Origin: Pyxidicoccus parkwaysis
GTDB lineage: Bacteria; Myxococcota; Myxococcia; Myxococcales; Myxococcaceae
NCBI RefSeq assembly: GCF_017301735.1
Contig: NZ_CP071090.1
Coordinates: 11,205,001 to 11,269,000, forward strand
Direction: 5' to 3'
DNA: 64,000 bases
Made by a program: the position numbers and the translations under genes. This document shows positions 50,276 through 60,095 of the stretch, piece after piece; the first letter of the stretch is position 1; the number at the start of each line of letters is the position of its first letter. The notes under the pieces are model-generated. The model searched no databases, had not been told where the DNA came from, and saw only the letters and a program-made list of their open reading frames with translations.

Positions 50276-52693
50276 ATGGACACCTTCCTCCAGGACCTGC
50301 GGTACGCGGTGCGCGGGCTGCTCCGGGACAGGGCCTTCACGCTGGCGGCGGTGCTCGCGCTGGCGCTGGGCATCGGGGCCAACAGCGCGGTGTTCAGCGT
50401 GGTGAATGGCGTGCTGCTCCAGGCGCCGCCCTTCGCCGAGCCGGAGCGCCTGGTGGACCTCTCGAACAACTTCGCGAGGGTGGGGCGCACGGGGCTGACC
50501 TCCTCGGTGCCCGAGTACCGGGAGTACCGAGAGCTGCCCCGGGTCTTCTCGTCGGTGGCGGCCTTCACGGACGATGACGTGACGCTCACGGGCGTGGACT
50601 CGCCCCGGCACCTTCGCGTCGTGGAGGCCACGGCCTCGTTGCTGCCCACGCTGGGCGTGACGCCCGCGCTGGGCCGGGGCTTCACCGAGGCCGAGGAGAC
50701 ACCGGGACAGGACCGCGTCGTGGTGCTCACGCACAAGACGTGGCGGGCGTACTTCGCGCAGGACCCGAGCGTGCTCGGCCGCACGCTCCAGCTCGACGGG
50801 GTGCCGTACACGGTGGTGGGCGTGCTGCCGCGCGGCGTGGAGTATCCGGCGGACTCGGACCTCTACAAGCCCTTCGCGCCCGCGGCGGAGCTGACGTCGG
50901 AGGAGGGGCGCGAGACGCGCTTCCTGGACGTGCTGGCGCGGCTGAAGCCCGGAGTGACGATGGAGGAGGCGACGAAGGACCTGGCCCGTGTCTCCCTCGC
51001 GCTGGCTCAAGTGCATCCGAAGTACGAGATGGCGAAGCGCTCCATCGGGATGAAGTCGCTGGAGGACGAGGTGGTGGGCAGCGTGCGCGGCACGCTGTGG
51101 CTGCTGCTGGGCGCGGTGGGCTTCGTGCTGCTGGTGGCGTGCGGCAGCGTGGCGAACCTCCTCCTGGCGCGGGCTGCGTCGCGGAGCCGCGAGGTGTCCA
51201 TCCGCGCGGCGCTGGGCGCGGGCCGCAAGCAACTGGTGGCGCAGTTCCTGGTGGAGAGCCTGGTGCTCTCCGTGGTGGGCGGCGCGCTGGGCCTGCTGCT
51301 GGCGCTGTGGGGCATGGACGCGCTGCTGTCAGTGGTGGGCGACGGCCTGCCGCGCGCGGCCCAGGTGCGGCTGGACGTGAGCACGCTGGGGTTCACCACG
51401 GGCGTGAGCCTCCTGACGGGGCTCGTCTTCGGGCTGGTGCCGGCGCTCCAGTCGAGCCGCGCGGACCTGTCCGCCACCATGCGCGAGGGCTCGCGCGGCA
51501 CTGCGGGTGGACGCTCGGGCCGGCTTCGCGCGGGACTGGTGGTGGCGCAAGTGTCGCTGGCGCTGGTGCTGCTGGTGGGCGCGGGGCTGTTCGGCAAGAG
51601 CCTCCTCGCGCTGCTGTCGGTGGACACGGGCTTCACGCCCGAGGGCGTGCTCACCGGACAGTTGTCGCTCCCGGGCGCGAGCTACGAAGCGAAGGAGCGT
51701 CAGGTGGCCTTCTCGCGCGAGCTGCTGACGCGCATCCAGAACCTGCACGGCGTGGAGTCCGCGGCGCTGACCAATGAGCTGCCGCTGGGCCGGTCCATCA
51801 CCTTCGGCTTCGCCATCGAGGGACGCACCAAGGGCCCGGATGAGGTGTGGCCGGCCGTGCAGTTGCGCACCATCAGCCCCGGCTACCACCACACGCTGCA
51901 GGTCCGGCTGCGCGAGGGGCGCCTGTTGCAGGAGACGGACGGGCCGGATGCGCCGTGGGCCGTGGTCATCAACAAGGCCTTCGCGGATGCGTACTGGCCC
52001 AAGGGCAATGCGCTGGGCCAGCGGCTGAAGCTGCGCCGCCCCGATGCGCAATGGACCACGGTGGTGGGCATCGTGGACGACGTGCGCGAGTGGGCACTGG
52101 ACCGGCCGACACCGCCGATGGCGTATTACTCGCTGTACCAGGTGGGCTCGCAGGGCCTGTCGCTCGCGGTCCGCGCGAAGGCGGGCAACCCGGAGTCGCT
52201 GCGCTCCGCCATCGAAGCGGAGCTCCACGCGGTGGATGCGAATGTGCCCCTGTTCAACGTGGCGCCGATGGTGAAGCTGGTGGACGAGTCCATCGGCTCG
52301 CGCCGGCTGTCGGCCCTGCTGATGAGCCTGTTCGGCGGCACGGCGTTGCTGCTGGCGGCGCTGGGCATCTCCGGCGTCATCGGCTACTCAGTGGCGCAGC
52401 GCACGCGGGAGATGGGCATTCGCATGGCACTGGGCGCGGCGCGTGGTGACGTGATGTCGCTGGTGCTGGGCCAGGGCCTGAGGCTCGCGGCGATGGGCGT
52501 GGCGGTGGGCCTGGTGCTGTCGCTGGGACTTGCACGCCTGTTGAGCGCACTGCTGTACGGTGTCACCGCGTATGACCCGTGGACCTTCGTCGGAGTGGCG
52601 GCGCTGCTGGCGGGTGTGGCCCTGGTGGCCACGTGGCTGCCCGCGCGGCGTGCGACGAAGGTGGACCCCATCATTGCCCTTCGCTCCGAGTGA
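50276..52693 (+). CDS. ADOP-type duplicated MacB/FtsX permease 2
   Basis: 805 residues from ATG 50276, AGGAGGG ten bases upstream and only 14 bases after permease 1. Same topology: MDTFLQDLRYAVRGLLRDRA start, then LALALGIGANSAVFSVVNGV, TM cluster around 275-450, and C-terminal SGVIGYSVAQRTREMGIRMA and LPARRATKVDPIIALRSE. The membrane-proximal and C-terminal parts are nearly identical to permease 1 at nucleotide level, while the first extracytoplasmic domain differs more, consistent with tandem duplication followed by diversification of the exposed domain. Confidence 0.92.
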   Translation: MDTFLQDLRYAVRGLLRDRAFTLAAVLALALGIGANSAVFSVVNGVLLQAPPFAEPERLVDLSNNFARVGRTGLTSSVPEYREYRELPRVFSSVAAFTDDDVTLTGVDSPRHLRVVEATASLLPTLGVTPALGRGFTEAEETPGQDRVVVLTHKTWRAYFAQDPSVLGRTLQLDGVPYTVVGVLPRGVEYPADSDLYKPFAPAAELTSEEGRETRFLDVLARLKPGVTMEEATKDLARVSLALAQVHPKYEMAKRSIGMKSLEDEVVGSVRGTLWLLLGAVGFVLLVACGSVANLLLARAASRSREVSIRAALGAGRKQLVAQFLVESLVLSVVGGALGLLLALWGMDALLSVVGDGLPRAAQVRLDVSTLGFTTGVSLLTGLVFGLVPALQSSRADLSATMREGSRGTAGGRSGRLRAGLVVAQVSLALVLLVGAGLFGKSLLALLSVDTGFTPEGVLTGQLSLPGASYEAKERQVAFSRELLTRIQNLHGVESAALTNELPLGRSITFGFAIEGRTKGPDEVWPAVQLRTISPGYHHTLQVRLREGRLLQETDGPDAPWAVVINKAFADAYWPKGNALGQRLKLRRPDAQWTTVVGIVDDVREWALDRPTPPMAYYSLYQVGSQGLSLAVRAKAGNPESLRSAIEAELHAVDANVPLFNVAPMVKLVDESIGSRRLSALLMSLFGGTALLLAALGISGVIGYSVAQRTREMGIRMALGAARGDVMSLVLGQGLRLAAMGVAVGLVLSLGLARLLSALLYGVTAYDPWTFVGVAALLAGVALVATWLPARRATKVDPIIALRSE

Positions 52694-52708
52694 GCGCCCG
52701 AGAGAGTC

Positions 52709-53386
52709 ATGTCCCAGCCCCTCATTTCGCTTCGCAACATCGAGAAGTCCTACCCCCTGGCCGGAGGCCGCGCGTGGGTGCTGCGCCGCATCGACCTGGA
52801 CATCCAGCCCGGTGAGTTCGTCACGTTGATGGGCCCGTCCGGCGCGGGCAAGTCCACGCTGCTGTCCATCATGGGCATGCTCGACGCGGAGTGGACGGGT
52901 GAGTACACGCTCGACAGCCAGGCCGTGCACGCGATGAAGCCGAAGGAGCGCGCCGAGCTGTCGCGCCGCACCATCGGCTTCGTCTTCCAGCAGTACCACC
53001 TGCTGGACAACCTCACCGTGGCGGAGAACCTGGAGGTGCCGCTGTCCTACCGCAACCTCAAGCGCGGCGAGCGCGAGGCGCTGGTGGGCGACATGCTGGA
53101 CCGCTTCCAGCTCGTCGGTAAGAAGGACCTCTTCCCCTCGCAGCTCTCCGGTGGGCAGCAGCAGCTCGTGGGCATTGCCCGCGCGCTCATCGCCAACCCC
53201 AAGGTGCTGCTGGCGGACGAGCCCACGGGCAACCTCCACTCCGCCCAGGCGAAGCAAATCATGGAGGTCTTCCAGAACCTCAACCGGGACGGCACCACGA
53301 TTGTGCAGGTGACGCACTCGGACGCCAACGCCGCGTATGGCCACCGCGTGGTGCAGCTCGCGGATGGCTGGCTGCAGAAGCCCTGA
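52709..53386 (+). CDS. ABC transporter ATP-binding protein, ATPase 2 (variant D-loop)
   Basis: 225 residues. Walker A GPSGAGKST, Q-loop FVFQQYHLL, signature LSGGQQQLVGIARA, Walker B LLADEPTGNL. Two departures from ATPase 1: the D-loop is NLHS where NLDS is usual, and after the switch histidine comes VTHSDANA. It is inserted between permeases 2 and 3, so it may pair with ATPase 1 as a heterodimer or serve permease 3 alone. Catalysis is probably retained, as the Walker B glutamate (DE) is present. Confidence 0.92.
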   Translation: MSQPLISLRNIEKSYPLAGGRAWVLRRIDLDIQPGEFVTLMGPSGAGKSTLLSIMGMLDAEWTGEYTLDSQAVHAMKPKERAELSRRTIGFVFQQYHLLDNLTVAENLEVPLSYRNLKRGEREALVGDMLDRFQLVGKKDLFPSQLSGGQQQLVGIARALIANPKVLLADEPTGNLHSAQAKQIMEVFQNLNRDGTTIVQVTHSDANAAYGHRVVQLADGWLQKP

Positions 53387-53402
53387 ACGAGAGGCCCGCC
53401 GC

Positions 53403-55814
53403 ATGCTGAGCGATATCAAGATGGACCTGCAGTACGCGCTGCGCACCATGCGCCAGTCGCCCGTGTTCACCGTGGCGGCGGTGTTGGTGCTGTCGCTCGG
53501 CATCGGCGCGACGACGGCGCTCTTCAGCGTGGTGGACGCGGTGCTGCTGCGGCCGCTGCCCTTCCCGGAGCCGGACCGGGTGGTGACGCTCGGCGCGGAG
53601 CAGACGCAGCGCAGCTCCCCGCGCTACAGCCTGATGACGTTCGACGACATCGCGCGCCAGTCCACGCAGCTGGTGTCGCTCACCGCGTACACCAACAACC
53701 TCTTCAACCTCACCGGTGACGGTGACGCGCAGCAGCTTCGCGGCACGGTGGTGGTGGGCGACTTCTTCGGCGCCTTCGGGGTGCAGCCGCTGCTCGGCCG
53801 CACCTTCACGCCCGAGGAGCGGAGCACGCCGGTGGTGGTGCTCTCCTACGGACAGTGGCAGGCGATGGGCGGCGGGGCGGACGTGCTCGGCCGCTCGCTG
53901 ACGCTGGGCGGCCAGCCGTACACGGTGGTGGGGGTGATGCCTCCGTCGTTCCAGGTGCCGCAGGCGACGATTGCCGTCTGGGTGCCGTATGACAGCCAGC
54001 CCGGCGCGGCCACGTCCGACGCCCGCACGCAGCGGGGCTTTCGCGCGTTCATCGTGACGGGGCGGCTGGCGCCCGGTGCCACGCTCCAGTCCGCGCGGCA
54101 GGAGCTGGCACGGCTCGCGCCGGCCCTGCTGAAGGAGGACGCCGCGTTGGACTTGGGGGTGGTGGGCTACGCGGACCGGCTCACCCAGGACGTGCGGCTG
54201 GCGCTGTGGGTGCTGCTGGGCGCGGTGGCGCTGGTGCTGCTGTTGGCGGCGGCCAACGTGGCGCACCTGCAGCTCGCGCGCGCGGCATCGAGGCAGCGCG
54301 AATTGGGCATCCGCGTGGCGCTTGGCGCGGGGCGTGGGCGGCTGGTGCGGCAGCTCCTCACGGAGAGCCTGATGCTGGCGGTGCTCGGTGGCGTGGGCGG
54401 CGTGCTGCTGGCGCTGTGGGGCACGGACTTGCTGCTGGCCCTGGGCGCCAACAACCTGCCGCGCGGCGGCGACGTGGCGGTGCAGGGGCGGGTGCTCCTC
54501 TTCACGCTGGGGGTGACGTTGCTGACGGGCGTGGGCGTGGGGCTGGCGCCGGCGTTGCAGCGCACGCAGCTCAACCCGGGCACGGTGCTGGGCCGGGGCG
54601 TCGCGGAGGCCACGCGCGGACGGACGCACGCGGTGCTGGTGGTGGCGGAGGTCGCGCTGGCGCTGGTGCTCATCACCGGCGCGGGGCTGATGCTCAAGAG
54701 CTTCTGGCATCTGAACCAGGTGGACCCGGGGCTGGACCCGCGGGGCGTCTTCGTCGCGCGGCTGTCGCTGTCGAGGGACCGCTACCAGGCCCCCGAGAAG
54801 GTGTCGGCCTTCTACCGGGACTTCATGGCGCGGCTCTCCGCGCGGCCGGAGGTGGCTGCCACGGGTGTGGGGCAGAGCCTGCCGGGCGGCTATGACATCC
54901 GCCGCTCGGGCTACTGGGCGGAGGGAACGGCGGACGTGTCCAACCGGCCCGACGCCCTCGTCAACACGTCCACGCCGGGCTTCCTGGAGGCGCTGCGCGT
55001 GCCGCTGCTCGCGGGCCGCAGGCTCACCGCCGACGACAAGGCGGGCACGCCCCGGGTCATGGTCATCAGCCAGCGCTTCGCCCGTGAAGTCTTCCCGGGG
55101 CAGGACCCGATGGGCCACCGGGTGACGTTCGGCGGCGACGACGAGCACGGCAACCCGCTGTGGCTGACGGTGGTGGGCGTGGTGGGCGACGTGCCGTACG
55201 CCGGAGTGGAGTCCGGCCAGGAGCCCACGGTGTACGTGCCCCTGGACCAGGGTGGGCAGACGCTCTTCACCAGCGGGCAGCTCGCGGTGCGGGCCGCGCC
55301 GGGCCTGTCGCCGCTGGCGCTGGAGGCCGTGGTGCGCGAGGAGTTGCGCGCGGTGGACTCCACGGTGGCGCTCGCGCAGCCCACCACGCTGGAGGAGCGC
55401 CTGTCCGCGGACCTGGCCCGGCCGCGCTTCCGCACGGTGCTGCTCGGCACCTTCGGCGTGCTGGCGTTGGTGCTGGCGGCGGTGGGCATCTACGGCGTCA
55501 TGTCCTACGCGGTGGCGCAGCGCTCGCATGAGATGGGCGTGCGCATGGCCCTGGGCGCTCAACGCGCGGATGTGCTCCGGTTGGTGGTGGGGCAGGCGCT
55601 GCGGCGCGTGGCCTTCGGGCTCGCGCTGGGGCTGAGCGGGGCGCTGGCGACGCACCGGGTGATGGAGGGCCTGCTGTATGGCGTGGGCTCGCTGGACCTC
55701 TCGGTGCTCTCCGCCGTGGCGCTGCTTCTGTTGGCCACTGCCTGGCTGGCGAGCTGGCTGCCGGCTCGCCGGGCGGCCAGCGTGGACCCGGCCTCCGTCC
55801 TTCGTCGCGGCTGA
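53403..55814 (+). CDS. ADOP-type duplicated MacB/FtsX permease 3
   Basis: 803 residues from ATG 53403 (ATG 53421, MDLQYALRTMRQ, possible) with GAGAGG upstream. Same two-unit topology: LVLSLGIGATTALFSVVDAV first helix; mid-protein LWVLLGAVALVLLLAAANVA and LITGAGLMLKSFWHL; final GIYGVMSYAVAQRSHEMGVR and LPARRAASVDPASVLRRG. It differs clearly from permeases 1 and 2, being an older relative. It is the last transporter gene before the regulators. Confidence 0.92.
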   Translation: MLSDIKMDLQYALRTMRQSPVFTVAAVLVLSLGIGATTALFSVVDAVLLRPLPFPEPDRVVTLGAEQTQRSSPRYSLMTFDDIARQSTQLVSLTAYTNNLFNLTGDGDAQQLRGTVVVGDFFGAFGVQPLLGRTFTPEERSTPVVVLSYGQWQAMGGGADVLGRSLTLGGQPYTVVGVMPPSFQVPQATIAVWVPYDSQPGAATSDARTQRGFRAFIVTGRLAPGATLQSARQELARLAPALLKEDAALDLGVVGYADRLTQDVRLALWVLLGAVALVLLLAAANVAHLQLARAASRQRELGIRVALGAGRGRLVRQLLTESLMLAVLGGVGGVLLALWGTDLLLALGANNLPRGGDVAVQGRVLLFTLGVTLLTGVGVGLAPALQRTQLNPGTVLGRGVAEATRGRTHAVLVVAEVALALVLITGAGLMLKSFWHLNQVDPGLDPRGVFVARLSLSRDRYQAPEKVSAFYRDFMARLSARPEVAATGVGQSLPGGYDIRRSGYWAEGTADVSNRPDALVNTSTPGFLEALRVPLLAGRRLTADDKAGTPRVMVISQRFAREVFPGQDPMGHRVTFGGDDEHGNPLWLTVVGVVGDVPYAGVESGQEPTVYVPLDQGGQTLFTSGQLAVRAAPGLSPLALEAVVREELRAVDSTVALAQPTTLEERLSADLARPRFRTVLLGTFGVLALVLAAVGIYGVMSYAVAQRSHEMGVRMALGAQRADVLRLVVGQALRRVAFGLALGLSGALATHRVMEGLLYGVGSLDLSVLSAVALLLLATAWLASWLPARRAASVDPASVLRRG

Positions 55815-55850
55815 CGCCGCCCTTTTTCTGGCGCATTCTTGCCCTGGGTA

Positions 55851-57290
55851 ATGTCCGTGTCCGAACCCCTTCTCCAAGTCCCCAACCTTCCCGCTCCCTC
55901 GCCGGCCCCGGCTGTCCGGCCGCCCCGCATCCTCGTCGCCGATGACCAGGCCGACGTCTTGGAGGCGCTGCGGCTGTTGCTCAAGCGCGACGGGTACGTC
56001 GTCGTCACCTCGCAGTCTCCGCAGGGCGCGCTGGCCACGCTGGAGTCGGAGGACGTGGACCTGGTCCTCATGGACCTGAACTACGCGCGCGACACGACGT
56101 CCGGCAGGGAGGGCATGGACCTGCTGGGCCGCATCCGCGCGCAGGACGCGGCGCTGCCGGTGGTGGTGATGACGGCATGGGGCAGCGTGGAGGGCGCGGT
56201 GGAGGCCATGCGCGGCGGCGCGCGCGACTACGTGCAGAAGCCGTGGGACAACACGCGCCTGTTGGCCACGCTGCGCACGCAGTTGGAGCTGGGCCGCGCA
56301 CTGAAGCGCAGCCGCCGGCTGGAGGAGGAGAACCAGCACCTGCGGCGCGGCCAGGGCAGCATGCCCACCATGGTGTCCGAGTCGCGCGCCATGCAGCCCA
56401 TCCGCCGCCTCATCGAGCGCGTGGCCCCGTCCGGCGCCAACGTGCTGGTGACGGGCGAGCACGGCACGGGCAAGGAAGTGGTGGCGCGGCTGCTGCACGC
56501 GGCCTCGACGCGGGCGGACCGGCCCTTCGTGGCGGTGAACTCGGGCGGCCTGTCCGAGGGCGTCTTCGAGAGTGAGTTGTTCGGCCACGTGAAGGGCGCC
56601 TTCACGGACGCGAAGGCGGACCGCATCGGCTGCTTCGAGTTGGCGGACGGCGGCACGCTCTTCCTGGACGAGATTGGCAACATGCCGCTGTCTCAGCAGG
56701 CGAAGTTGCTGCGCGTGTTGCAGACGGGCGAGTTGCACCCGGTGGGCTCGTCGAAGACGCGGAAGGTGGACGTGCGCGTGGTGAGCGCCACCAACGTGGA
56801 CCTGTCCAAGGCGGTGGCGGAGGGACGCTTCCGTGAGGATTTGCTCTACCGCCTCAACACGGTGGAGCTCCAGTTGCCGGCGCTGCGCGAGCGGCGCGAG
56901 GACATTCCCCTGCTGGCCGCGCACTTCCTCTCGGAGCACGGACGGCGCTACGGGCGGAGCTCGATGCGGCTGTCTCCGGGCGCGCTGGAGGCGCTGCTGG
57001 CGTACGCGTGGCCGGGCAACGTGCGCGAATTGGAGCACGCGGTGGAGCGCGCGCTGCTGATGGCGGCGGGCGACGAGGTGACGGCGGACGACTTGCTGCT
57101 CAAGCGGGCCCCGCGTGAGGGCGCGTCGCGGCTGGAGGAGATGACGCTGGAGGAGGTGGAGCGCTACCTCATCGAGCGCGCGCTGGCGCGGCAGGAGGGC
57201 AACGTGAGCGAGGCGGCCAAGGGCCTGGGCCTGTCGCGCAGCGCGCTGTACCGGCGCTTGCAGCACTACGGCATCAAGGGAGCCCGGTGA
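55851..57290 (+). CDS. NtrC-family sigma-54-dependent response regulator
   Basis: 479 residues from ATG 55851; a TTG at 55839 would add four residues. Receiver domain (25-140) with phosphoacceptor D75 (LVLMDLN); AAA+ domain with Walker A GEHGTGKE (202-209), sigma-54 contact loop GAFTDA (249-254; a variant of GAFTGA), Walker B GGTLFLDEIG and R-finger region FREDLLYRLN; Fis-type helix-turn-helix at the end (NVSEAAKGLGLSRSALYRRL). It should activate sigma-54 promoters when phosphorylated, and the one before the adaptor gene is the obvious target. Start of the kinase gene overlaps its stop by GTGA. Confidence 0.95.
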   Translation: MSVSEPLLQVPNLPAPSPAPAVRPPRILVADDQADVLEALRLLLKRDGYVVVTSQSPQGALATLESEDVDLVLMDLNYARDTTSGREGMDLLGRIRAQDAALPVVVMTAWGSVEGAVEAMRGGARDYVQKPWDNTRLLATLRTQLELGRALKRSRRLEEENQHLRRGQGSMPTMVSESRAMQPIRRLIERVAPSGANVLVTGEHGTGKEVVARLLHAASTRADRPFVAVNSGGLSEGVFESELFGHVKGAFTDAKADRIGCFELADGGTLFLDEIGNMPLSQQAKLLRVLQTGELHPVGSSKTRKVDVRVVSATNVDLSKAVAEGRFREDLLYRLNTVELQLPALRERREDIPLLAAHFLSEHGRRYGRSSMRLSPGALEALLAYAWPGNVRELEHAVERALLMAAGDEVTADDLLLKRAPREGASRLEEMTLEEVERYLIERALARQEGNVSEAAKGLGLSRSALYRRLQHYGIKGAR

Positions 57291-58651
57291 AGCAGAAGCG
57301 CGGGCCGCCGCAGCACGATTTGCAGGTGCTCGGCCTGGCCTGGCTCGCGGGCCTGCCGGGCTCGGTGGCGTCGCTCGCGCTGGTGTGGACGGGGGACTTC
57401 TCGCCCAAGGTGCAGTGGACGCTGACCACGCTGGTGGTGGGCATGTTCCTGGGCGTGGGCCTGCTGGTGCGCGAGCGGGTGATGCGGCCGCTGCACGCGG
57501 TGGCCAACCTGCTGGCCGGGCTGCGCGAGGGGGACTACTCCGTGCGCGGCCGTGGCGCGCGAGCGGGTGACGCGCTGGGCGAGGTGCTGCTGGAGGTCAA
57601 CGCGCTGGGCGACACGCTGCGCGAGCAGCGGCTGGGAGCGCTGGAGGCGGGCGCGCTCCTGGAGCAGGTGATGGAGGAAATCGACGTCGGCGTGCTGGCC
57701 TTCGACGGCGAGGGCACGCTGAAGCTCGTGAACCGCGCGGGTGAGCGGCTGTTGGGACAGTCCCGCTCGCAGCTGGTGGGGAAGGGCGCGGGAGCGTTGG
57801 GGCTGACCGACTTGCTGGAGGGCCCGGCGCCGAGGCGACTGACGCGCTCCTTCGCGGAGGAGGGCGGCCCGTACGAATTGCGGCGTGGCACGTTCCGTCA
57901 GGGCGGCCTGCCGCACCAATTGGTGGTGCTGGCGGACCTGCGGCTGGCCTTGCGCGAGCAGGAGCGCGAGGCGTGGCGCCGGCTGGTGCGGGTGCTGAGC
58001 CACGAAATCAACAACTCGCTGGCGCCGATTGGTTCCATTGCGGAGGCGCTGCGGGACACGCTGGTGCAGGAGCCGCGTCCGTCGGACTGGGAGGACGACG
58101 CGAAGGGTGGGCTGGGCATCATCGCGCGGCGCTCGGAGGCGCTGGGGCGCTTCATGTCGGCGTACGCGCGGCTGGCGCGGCTGCCGCCTCCGATGCTGGC
58201 GGACGTGGAGGTGGACGGCTGGGTGCGGCGGGTGGCGGCGCTGGAGAATCGCCGGCCGGTGGGCGTGCGCGCGGGGCCGGCGTTGGTGTTGCGTGGGGAC
58301 GGGGACCAGTTGGAGCAGCTCCTCATCAACCTCGTGCGCAACGCGGTGGACGCGGTGCAGTCCGCGCCGGAGGGCGGCAACGTCTGGGTGTCCTGGGCGG
58401 TGCTGTCACCGGGAGCGGTGGAGGTCTGGGTGGAGGACGAGGGCCCTGGGCTCGCGGACACGGGCAACCTGTTCGTGCCGTTCTTCACCACGAAGCCGCA
58501 GGGCAGCGGCATCGGACTCGCGCTGAGCCGGCAGATTGCGGAGGCGCACGGCGGAGGCCTTCGCCTGGAGAATCGTCCCGAGGGACGCGGGTGCCGCGCG
58601 CGGCTGAAGCTGCCGCTGGACACACCGGGGATGGCGGCGAGCCAGGGCTGA
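57287..58651 (+). CDS. Sensor histidine kinase (NtrB/NtrY-like)
   Basis: 454 residues from GTG 57287. Two N-terminal helices (about 12-34 and 43-62) with only a short loop between, so it probably senses membrane or envelope state. HAMP-like segment 64-115, PAS domain 120-225, phosphoacceptor H239 in RVLSHEINNSLAPI, ATPase domain with N-box NLVRNAVDAV, DEGPGL, FVPFFTTK and GSGIGLALS. The short histidine-box NNSLAPI is typical of NtrY/NtrB-type kinases that feed NtrC-type regulators. Translationally coupled to its partner regulator. Confidence 0.95.
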   Translation: MKQKRGPPQHDLQVLGLAWLAGLPGSVASLALVWTGDFSPKVQWTLTTLVVGMFLGVGLLVRERVMRPLHAVANLLAGLREGDYSVRGRGARAGDALGEVLLEVNALGDTLREQRLGALEAGALLEQVMEEIDVGVLAFDGEGTLKLVNRAGERLLGQSRSQLVGKGAGALGLTDLLEGPAPRRLTRSFAEEGGPYELRRGTFRQGGLPHQLVVLADLRLALREQEREAWRRLVRVLSHEINNSLAPIGSIAEALRDTLVQEPRPSDWEDDAKGGLGIIARRSEALGRFMSAYARLARLPPPMLADVEVDGWVRRVAALENRRPVGVRAGPALVLRGDGDQLEQLLINLVRNAVDAVQSAPEGGNVWVSWAVLSPGAVEVWVEDEGPGLADTGNLFVPFFTTKPQGSGIGLALSRQIAEAHGGGLRLENRPEGRGCRARLKLPLDTPGMAASQG

Positions 58652-58786
58652 GCCTTCTTGCCTGGTGCCTCTACCTGCGAGGGCTGCGATTTGGAGCCGT
58701 GGGTGAGCCGTCCCTAGGATGGAGCCTCGTGGCGGACGCTGGCTGGGAACTTCCAGGGCCGGGTTCGTTCCACCGGGGTGAACACC

Positions 58787-60094
58787 ATGAATGCAGGACG
58801 GATGGCCGTGCTCCTCGTCTGGAGCCTGATGGGGACGGCGCTGGCGGCGGACTCCGAGCACGGGGACGAGGACCTGTCCAAGCAGTCCACGGGCCTCATC
58901 CAGGCGCGGATGTCCACCGAGCAGAAGCGGCTGGAGTCGGCCGAGTCCGAGCTCACCGTCCTCGGACATGAGCTCCAGAAGGCACGGGCGAGACAGGCGG
59001 AAGTCCAGGCGCAGAAGCTCGACACGGTGAAGCTGGCGCCCCTGCTCGCGCGCTTCCAGAAGGACTTCACCGCGGTGACCGACGCGACGGCGAAGGGGGG
59101 CCTGCCGACGAAGGACGCCTACTCGCGGCTGGAGCGCTCCGCGAATGAGCTGTACGACGCCATGGTCTTCGCGCTGGCGGACCTGATGCCACGCTACTTC
59201 GATGAGGCACAGCGCATCCCGCTCCTCGACGAGCTGTACGGTGAGCCCCGGAGGTCGCAGCTGCCGAGCGCGAGCGAGCTGCTGGTGCTGCGCCTCCCCC
59301 AGGCGACTCGCGACTCCGGGATGACGCCGGACGTGTTCATCGACCAGATGAAGGAAGCGCTCGCGAGCGCCGCCGAGCGCGCGAGGACGCTCTCCATCGG
59401 CGAGCTGGACAAGCTCTTTACCCAGGACCAGGAGGCGGCGACGAAGGTATGGCAGGGCGTCATCGACCGCACCCAGGTCGCCATGGAAGTGCGGAGCAAG
59501 CAGGTGAAGGACTCACAGACCGCCATCGACGCGCTGAGCGCGGAGCTGGACGCGCGTCAGGTGAAGAAGTTCGAGACGGACGGGCGGCTGACGTGGGCCA
59601 TCATCATCATGGTCATCGTGCTGCTGCTGCTCTACCTCGCCACGCTGCTGTTCAAGCCCGAGGTGCAGCAGACCATCTTCAACCAGCGCATCCTGGTGGA
59701 GATGATTGGCATGGCCTTCCTGCTGCTGACCATCATCATCCTCGGCACGGGAGAGAAGATTGACCGCGCGGTGCTCGGCACGCTGCTGGGCACGGTGGGC
59801 GGCTACATCTTCGGCCAGCAGCAGGCGCGGCGGAATGCCACGGACACCCAGCCGGCCGCTCAGCCCACGATGGTGGCGGTGGCCCCGCAGCCGGTGCAGC
59901 CCGTGATGACGGTGGTGCCCACGCAGCCGGCGACGCGGGTGTCCGCAGAGGCCGCGACGCTGGAGCCGTCCGCACCGGTGAACACCGCCGTGCCGGCACA
60001 GGCCGCAACGCTGTTGCAGCAGGCCGCGCAGCAGGGCGGCAACCCCGCTCCGGCCTCGGAGCCCGCTCCCGCCGAGAGCGAGAAGCGGTCCTGA
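58787..60094 (+). CDS. Membrane protein with signal peptide and coiled-coil ectodomain
   Basis: 435 residues from ATG 58787 (GTG 58778 alternative). Signal peptide cleaved after ALA about 20. Residues 25-265 are Glu/Ala/Gln/Lys-rich and helical (QKRLESAESELTVLGHELQK), with a helical middle (DAMVFALADLMPRYFDEAQR). Two membrane helices about 265-285 (WAIIIMVIVLLLLYLATLL) and 300-320 (MIGMAFLLLTIIIL), a glycine-rich short segment (GTLLGTVGGYIFGQQQ), then an Ala/Pro/Gln/Thr/Val-rich tail of 90 residues. I do not recognise the family. It follows the kinase by 135 bp and may be read from its own promoter. Confidence 0.75.
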   Translation: MNAGRMAVLLVWSLMGTALAADSEHGDEDLSKQSTGLIQARMSTEQKRLESAESELTVLGHELQKARARQAEVQAQKLDTVKLAPLLARFQKDFTAVTDATAKGGLPTKDAYSRLERSANELYDAMVFALADLMPRYFDEAQRIPLLDELYGEPRRSQLPSASELLVLRLPQATRDSGMTPDVFIDQMKEALASAAERARTLSIGELDKLFTQDQEAATKVWQGVIDRTQVAMEVRSKQVKDSQTAIDALSAELDARQVKKFETDGRLTWAIIIMVIVLLLLYLATLLFKPEVQQTIFNQRILVEMIGMAFLLLTIIILGTGEKIDRAVLGTLLGTVGGYIFGQQQARRNATDTQPAAQPTMVAVAPQPVQPVMTVVPTQPATRVSAEAATLEPSAPVNTAVPAQAATLLQQAAQQGGNPAPASEPAPAESEKRS

Positions 60095-60095
60095 C

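Noticed and set aside
55829..55843. Sigma-54-like TGGCGC-N-TTGCC just before the NtrC-type gene
   Set aside because: The GG-to-GC spacing is nine bases, not the required ten, and the -24 element is imperfect; the gene is well explained as part of the upstream operon.
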